Shown here: in pieces, positions 44,500 through 48,238 of the stretch
Layout of the letters: each line of letters opens with the position of its first letter
How positions within the stretch are numbered: position 1 is the first letter of the stretch
NCBI GenBank assembly: GCA_947570265.1
Contig: CANOUR010000010.1
Coordinates: forward strand, 1-48,238
DNA from: an uncultured Bacteroidales bacterium
GTDB taxonomy: Bacteria; Bacteroidota; Bacteroidia; Bacteroidales; Muribaculaceae
Reading direction: 5' to 3'
Length of the DNA: 48,238 nucleotides
Program-made: the position numbers and the translations under genes
Notes under the pieces: generated by a model
What the model saw: only the letters and a program-made list of their open reading frames with translations
What the model was told of the DNA's origin: nothing
The model's database searches: none

Positions 44500-45879
44500 T
44501 TATTCTGCGGCAGGAGCCAGTTTCACAGTGAAATGGCGCATCAGCTCGCTTTCCCAAACGATCTTCACACCGCGTGTGATTTCGTTGCGGCGGTCAAATA
44601 CGTTTTTGAGGGCAACTGCGATTACTCGCATGTGATTGTCCGTGTACACACGGCGAGGAATAGCCAGACGGAGCAGGTCGAGGCCACCGAAGCGGTTTTC
44701 TCGTGTCACGGGATCACGGTCGGCAAGGATATAACCGATCTCGCATCCGCGGATACCGGCCTCACGGTAAAGTTCCACCGTCAATGTCTGGGCAGGGAAC
44801 TCTTCTTTGGGAACGTTGGTAAGGATCTTGCCGGCATCGATGAAGATCGCATGGCCACCTGCGGGACGCTGGTAGGGAATGCCGTACTCATCGAGCAGTG
44901 AGGCAAGGAACTGCACTTGGTGGATGCGGGTGTGGAGGTTGTCAAACTCTGTGTTTTCGTCAAGACCTACGGCAAGGGCTTCCATGTCGCGGCCATTCAT
45001 ACCACCGTATGTGAGGTAGCCCTCAAACGGTATAACGAAGCGCTTCGCACCTTCATACCAGTCTTCCCAGCGTGTGGCGATGAAACCGCCCATATTGACG
45101 ATGCCGTCTTTCTTGGCCGACATGGTCATCGCATCGGCAAGCGCGAACATCTCGAGTGTGATCTCCTTGATGGTGCGGTCTGCATAGCCTTCCTCGCGTG
45201 TCTTGATGAAGTATGCGTTTTCAGCAAAACGTGCTGAGTCAAACACCACTCGTTTGCCATACTTGTCGGCCACTCGGCGGACGTCGCGCAGATTCTGCAT
45301 CGACACGGGCTGGCCACCGGCGGTGTTGTTTGTGATAGTTACGATGATAAACGGAATCTTGTCGGCATGTTCTTCAAGAGCTTTCTCAAGTTTCTTGACA
45401 TCAACATTGCCCTTGAAAGGAACTTCGAGCTGAGTGTCTTTAGCTTCGTCGACAGTGCAGTCGAGAGCTGTGGCCTTGCGGCTTTCGATGTGACCCTTGG
45501 TTGTGTCGAAATGCGAGTTGCCGGGAACGATGTCACCAGCCTTCACCAGATGGCTGAAAAGCACGTTTTCTGCGGCACGACCCTGATGGGTGGGCACTAC
45601 AAACTCAAATCCTGTGATGCGTGTGATGGTGTCGCGCAGGGTGAAGAACGAACGCGCGCCTGCGTAGCTTTCATCACCCATCATGACAGCAGCCCACTGG
45701 CGGTCGCTCATTGCGCCTGTGCCGGAGTCGGTGATGCAGTCGATATAGACCTGATCAGCTTTGAGCTGAAACACATTGTAGTGAGCTTCCTTGAGCCACT
45801 GCTCGCGCTCCTCACGGGTGCTCTTGCGGATAGGCTCTACCATCTTGATTTTCCAAGATTCTGCGAAAGGTAATTCCAT
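44500..45879 (-). CDS. tnaA: Tryptophanase (tryptophan indole-lyase)
   Basis: 459-residue PLP lyase splitting tryptophan to indole, pyruvate and ammonia. The PLP lysine is Lys257 in MSAKKDG, with SARFAENAYFIK upstream. The near relative tyrosine phenol-lyase has TTT-R at the site where this protein has FDTT (Asp125), and this protein keeps His449 in RHFTVKL. Both residues point to tryptophanase. ATG 45879 is chosen; the open reading to 45951 is AT-rich leader. No tnaC-type leader peptide or consensus promoter is evident. Confidence 0.93.
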   Translation of the reverse strand: MELPFAESWKIKMVEPIRKSTREEREQWLKEAHYNVFQLKADQVYIDCITDSGTGAMSDRQWAAVMMGDESYAGARSFFTLRDTITRITGFEFVVPTHQGRAAENVLFSHLVKAGDIVPGNSHFDTTKGHIESRKATALDCTVDEAKDTQLEVPFKGNVDVKKLEKALEEHADKIPFIIVTITNNTAGGQPVSMQNLRDVRRVADKYGKRVVFDSARFAENAYFIKTREEGYADRTIKEITLEMFALADAMTMSAKKDGIVNMGGFIATRWEDWYEGAKRFVIPFEGYLTYGGMNGRDMEALAVGLDENTEFDNLHTRIHQVQFLASLLDEYGIPYQRPAGGHAIFIDAGKILTNVPKEEFPAQTLTVELYREAGIRGCEIGYILADRDPVTRENRFGGLDLLRLAIPRRVYTDNHMRVIAVALKNVFDRRNEITRGVKIVWESELMRHFTVKLAPAAE

Positions 45880-46086
45880 GGATATGAAAATTATATTAGA
45901 TTTTATTTGGTTAAATCGATGCCCGAAGTTAGTAATTTTCAGCCAAACCACAAAAATTAGTGACTGTTTAAACTAAATTTATGTGATTTTGCGATATTTT
46001 ACGAAATGGTTTTTGATCGATGAAAAAAAGAGCCATAGAGCTAAATCGCTGGCAACGTGTGCTGAAGCAAATCTGAAAAATGCTCA

Positions 46087-46102
46087 ATCTCAGCTCTGAG
46101 AT
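46087..46102. repeat. 16-bp inverted repeat between tnaA and rpmH
   Basis: ATCTCAG (46087-46093), CT, CTGAGAT (46096-46102). It could be an operator for tnaA regulation or chance; nothing else is around it. Confidence 0.35.
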
Positions 46103-46130
46103 CCACGGCCAAAACCACCACAAAACACAA

Positions 46131-46167
46131 AATCCCGGCTTGCGGAATGTTCCGCGCCGGGATTTTT
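46131..46167. terminator. Long two-part terminator hairpin after rpmH
   Basis: AATCCCGGC (46131-46139) pairs with GCCGGGATT (46156-46164). Inside it GCGGAA (46142-46147) pairs with TTCCGC (46150-46155). On the plus strand TTTTT follows directly; on the minus strand (rpmH direction) TTGTGTTTTG follows. It probably works for rpmH. Confidence 0.68.
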
Positions 46168-46191
46168 GCAGCGATATCACTCAGTGACCTA

Positions 46192-46347
46192 TCACTTGCT
46201 GCCAAGAGAGTCGCTGACGGTCAGACGCAGACGGCCTTTGGCGCGACGGCGAGCCAGCACTTTGCGGCCGTCGGGGGTTGACATGCGGGCGCGGAATCCG
46301 TGCTTGTTCACTCTCTTGCGGTTTGAGGGTTGGAATGTTCTTTTCAT
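46192..46347 (-). CDS. rpmH: 50S ribosomal protein L34
   Basis: 51-residue basic ribosomal protein of the large subunit. It starts [19 protein letters not shown] and contains [19 protein letters not shown], the L34 signature. The C-terminal extension [12 protein letters not shown] is a few residues longer than in E. coli, as usual in Bacteroidetes. A consensus promoter is about 50-80 bp upstream and a strong hairpin follows the stop. The usual neighbours rnpA and dnaA are not here. Confidence 0.96.
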   Translation of the reverse strand: MKRTFQPSNRKRVNKHGFRARMSTPDGRKVLARRRAKGRLRLTVSDSLGSK

Positions 46348-46393
46348 TGCCGTAGTATGATTGTTTGTTGATTTATCTGCGGTTTTCGGAGCG

Positions 46394-46424
46394 CAAATTT
46401 AATCATTCTTTTTAACATGGCAAA
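46394..46424 (-). promoter_or_regulatory. Promoter of rpmH
   Basis: On the minus strand TTTG (46424-46421), 19 nt, then TAAATTTG (46401-46394). The predicted leader to ATG 46347 is about 42 nt. Confidence 0.65.
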
Positions 46425-46452
46425 CACTATCCACACATTTTCCCGCTTTTTT

Positions 46453-46494
46453 CGGGCTTTGGACATGAAGAGTATACATAAGCCCGTTTTTTTT
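46453..46494 (+). terminator. Plus-strand terminator in front of guaA
   Basis: CGGGCTT (46453-46459) pairs with AAGCCCG (46480-46486) around a 20-nt loop and is followed by eight T. No plus-strand gene lies upstream, so it either insulates guaA from antisense transcription or ends an unseen small transcript. Confidence 0.55.
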
Positions 46495-46496
46495 GT

Positions 46497-46504
46497 TAAT
46501 TTTG
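46497..46504 (+). promoter_or_regulatory. Candidate -7 element for guaA
   Basis: TAATTTTG just after the T-run of the terminator, giving a leader of about 24 nt. There is no TTTG at the normal -33 position; the sequence there belongs to the terminator loop. Confidence 0.42.
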
Positions 46505-46532
46505 TGGCTTAGAATAACCCCCATATCAACCT

Positions 46533-48056
46533 ATGCAGGAAAAAATCATTATCCTCGATTTCGGATCGCAGACCACACAGCTCATCGGTAGGCGCGTGCG
46601 CGAGCTGAACATGTATTGTGAGATCGTCCCCTACAACAAATTCCCCAAGGACGATCCATCCGTTATCGGCGTCATTCTATCCGGATCACCATTCTCGGTC
46701 TACGACGAGAAAGCGTTTAAGACCGACTTGTCAGAAATACGCGGTCGCCTCCCGCTGCTGGGCATATGCTATGGTGCCCAATATATGAGTTATACAAATG
46801 GTGGCACAGTCGAGCCTGCCGGATCGCGGGAATACGGCCGTGCGAAACTCGAGAAGATCGATCATACCGATCCGCTCATGGCCGGTATCGCCGACGGTTC
46901 GCAGGTGTGGATGAGCCATGGCGACACCATCACCTCGCTACCCGAAGGGTTCAATGTCATTGCTTCCACCGACAAAGTGCGCATCGCTGCCTATCGCGCG
47001 GCTGACGAGAAGTTGTGGGGAGTGCAGTTCCATCCCGAAGTGTTCCACAGCGAGTGTGGCACACAGCTATTGCGCAACTTCGTCGTCGATATATGCGGAG
47101 GCAAACAGGATTGGAGCGCCGCATCATTTATCGAAACCACAGTGGCTCAGCTCAAGCAGCAGCTTGGCGACGACAAAGTGGTGCTCGGTCTCAGCGGCGG
47201 TGTCGACTCATCTGTTGCCGCCGTGCTCCTCAACAAAGCCATCGGCCGAAATCTCACCTGCATCTTCGTTGATCATGGCATGCTTCGCAAAAACGAATTC
47301 CGCGATGTGCTCCGCGACTATGAATGCTTGGGACTCAATGTGATCGGAGTCGATGCATCGGCCGAATTCTTTAAAGAACTTGAGGGCGTGACCGACCCCG
47401 AACGCAAGCGCAAGATCATCGGCAAAGGATTCATTGATGTGTTTGACAGAGAAGCCCATAAAATTCACGATGTAAAATGGCTTGCCCAAGGCACAATATA
47501 TCCCGACTGCATCGAATCGCTCTCTATCACCGGCATGGTTATCAAAAGTCACCACAATGTCGGCGGACTTCCCGAGAAAATGAATCTGAAGCTTTGCGAG
47601 CCCTTGCGTCTGTTGTTTAAAGACGAAGTGCGGGCCGTCGGACGCGAGCTCGGCATGCCCGAACACCTCATCAAGCGCCATCCATTCCCCGGCCCGGGAC
47701 TTGCCGTGCGCATCCTTGGTGACATCACTCCCGAGAAAGTACGCATCCTTCAGGATGCCGACGACATTTTCATCAGTGGGCTCCGCGAGTGGGGGCTCTA
47801 CGACAAAGTGTGGCAGGCAGGCGTAATTCTTCTGCCGGTTCAGAGTGTCGGAGTGATGGGCGATGAACGCACATACGAACGCGCCGTCGCTCTTAGAGCC
47901 GTGACATCAACCGATGCCATGACCGCCGACTGGGCGCACCTTCCCTACGAGTTCCTCGCAAAAGTGTCAAACGACATCATCAACAGGGTGCGTGGAGTCA
48001 ATCGCGTCTGCTACGACATCTCCTCTAAACCACCGTCCACAATCGAGTGGGAGTAA
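46533..48056 (+). CDS. guaA: GMP synthase (glutamine-hydrolysing)
   Basis: Converts XMP to GMP with glutamine and ATP. 507 residues: a glutamine amidotransferase domain (1-190) with Cys79 in LGICYGAQY and His167/Glu169 in QFHPEVFHS; a PP-loop ATP domain from about 210 ([11 protein letters not shown], 220-230); and a C-terminal dimerisation domain ending in [14 protein letters not shown]. All catalytic residues are present. It stands alone on the plus strand with a terminator on each side. purE of the same pathway is at 36283. Confidence 0.98.
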   Translation: MQEKIIILDFGSQTTQLIGRRVRELNMYCEIVPYNKFPKDDPSVIGVILSGSPFSVYDEKAFKTDLSEIRGRLPLLGICYGAQYMSYTNGGTVEPAGSREYGRAKLEKIDHTDPLMAGIADGSQVWMSHGDTITSLPEGFNVIASTDKVRIAAYRAADEKLWGVQFHPEVFHSECGTQLLRNFVVDICGGKQDWSAASFIETTVAQLKQQLGDDKVVLGLSGGVDSSVAAVLLNKAIGRNLTCIFVDHGMLRKNEFRDVLRDYECLGLNVIGVDASAEFFKELEGVTDPERKRKIIGKGFIDVFDREAHKIHDVKWLAQGTIYPDCIESLSITGMVIKSHHNVGGLPEKMNLKLCEPLRLLFKDEVRAVGRELGMPEHLIKRHPFPGPGLAVRILGDITPEKVRILQDADDIFISGLREWGLYDKVWQAGVILLPVQSVGVMGDERTYERAVALRAVTSTDAMTADWAHLPYEFLAKVSNDIINRVRGVNRVCYDISSKPPSTIEWE

Positions 48057-48082
48057 ATGAGCGCTCTGTAAATCACACTTTT

Positions 48083-48113
48083 AGTCCTATTTGCTTGCAG
48101 GTAGGGCTTTTTT
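48083..48113 (+). terminator. Terminator after guaA
   Basis: AGTCCTA (48083-48089) pairs with TAGGGCT (48102-48108, one G-U) and is followed by a T-run to 48113. A flanking pair AATCACA (48071-48077) and TGTGATT (48116-48122) could extend it. The remaining bases to 48238 are AT-rich with no visible gene. Confidence 0.65.
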
Positions 48114-48238
48114 AATGTGATTAGGATCGAAATTTTTATGTAGTAAAACAAACGATCCGGTGCGAATTCGATATTTAGAAACTTTTAAATTTATTTATCG
48201 CAGGATTTGAGAATGATTGTCATTTGGATTTTTAATCA

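Larger units (their letters stand above)
45880..46191. other. 312-bp intergenic region upstream of tnaA
   Basis: No gene is visible. It holds a perfect GTTTAAAC palindrome (45966-45973), a minus-strand TAATTTTTG (one base longer than the -7 consensus, 45951-45959), a 16-bp near-perfect inverted repeat (46087-46102) and the rpmH terminator hairpin (46131-46167). The tnaA promoter is presumably in the 45900-45990 part but does not match consensus well. Confidence 0.5.

Noticed and set aside
45880..45960. TnaC-like leader peptide for tnaA
   Set aside because: No short ORF with a conserved tryptophan lies just upstream of ATG 45879.
1..48238. tRNA genes, CRISPR arrays, insertion sequences, prophage
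   Set aside because: I looked for conserved tRNA arms, regular repeats, transposase or phage proteins and found none.

Overview
The window is about 48 kb of gene-dense chromosome from a member of the Bacteroidales. A Muribaculaceae-like gut bacterium is my best guess, but this rests on gene content and style rather than on a marker gene. The evidence is: Bacteroidetes-type promoters (TTTG, about 20 nt, TAnnTTTG) in front of many genes; no consistent Shine-Dalgarno sequences; a BioG-BioC fusion; a fused LptF/LptG-type permease; HU-CCDC81/SPOR and DUF4465 proteins; and an enlarged IspG. I saw no insertion sequence, phage, CRISPR array, tRNA or 16S/23S rRNA. Coding style is even throughout, so this looks like vertically inherited core genome.

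Layout. 1-2.3 kb: an unidentified C-terminal gene fragment, then rmuC and tpiA (minus). 2.4-9.9 kb: a minus-strand operon valS, small membrane protein, dxs, trkA, trkH, driven by a consensus promoter just upstream of valS. 9.95-12 kb: a large periplasmic TPR protein (minus), divergent from an M15 dipeptidase (plus). 12.7-16.7 kb: type II NADH dehydrogenase, the RNase P RNA gene rnpB with a textbook promoter, a YihY/BrkB membrane protein and a DUF4465 secreted protein. 16.9-22.2 kb: a plus-strand run with a DUF5106/thioredoxin-like protein, DoxX, mnmA, a bifunctional nuclease, a nucleoside-type MFS transporter and rsmE. 22.2-29.9 kb: a minus operon with an LptF/G permease, ribBA, menD, menB, menC and menE. 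30-35.5 kb: a minus biotin operon bioA, bioF, bioGC, bioD, followed by a 3'-5' exonuclease and a small membrane protein. 35.6-44.4 kb: an outer-membrane beta-barrel (minus), divergent from purE, ispG, ribD; then a GH13 amylase, an HU/SPOR protein, a nitroreductase, and a DUF2520, kdsC-like, maf cluster. 44.5-48.2 kb: tryptophanase (minus), rpmH (minus) and guaA (plus).

How the genes fit together. Two steps of the MEP isoprenoid pathway (dxs, ispG) supply precursors for the menaquinone made by menDBCE. Menaquinone is the likely electron acceptor for the type II NADH dehydrogenase. ribBA and ribD serve riboflavin/FAD synthesis, bioAF-GC-D serves biotin, purE and guaA serve purines, trkAH serves potassium uptake, and tnaA makes indole from tryptophan.

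Most notable signals. Several promoters sit so close to the start codon that the mRNA should be leaderless or nearly so. A perfect 12-bp palindrome lies across the -33 element of the biotin promoter. A 365-bp intergenic region (29881-30245) holds a candidate small RNA and an orphan 18-codon ORF. The DUF5106-DoxX pair upstream of mnmA looks like a possible envelope redox module. None of these proves a new system; they are the places I would look first.
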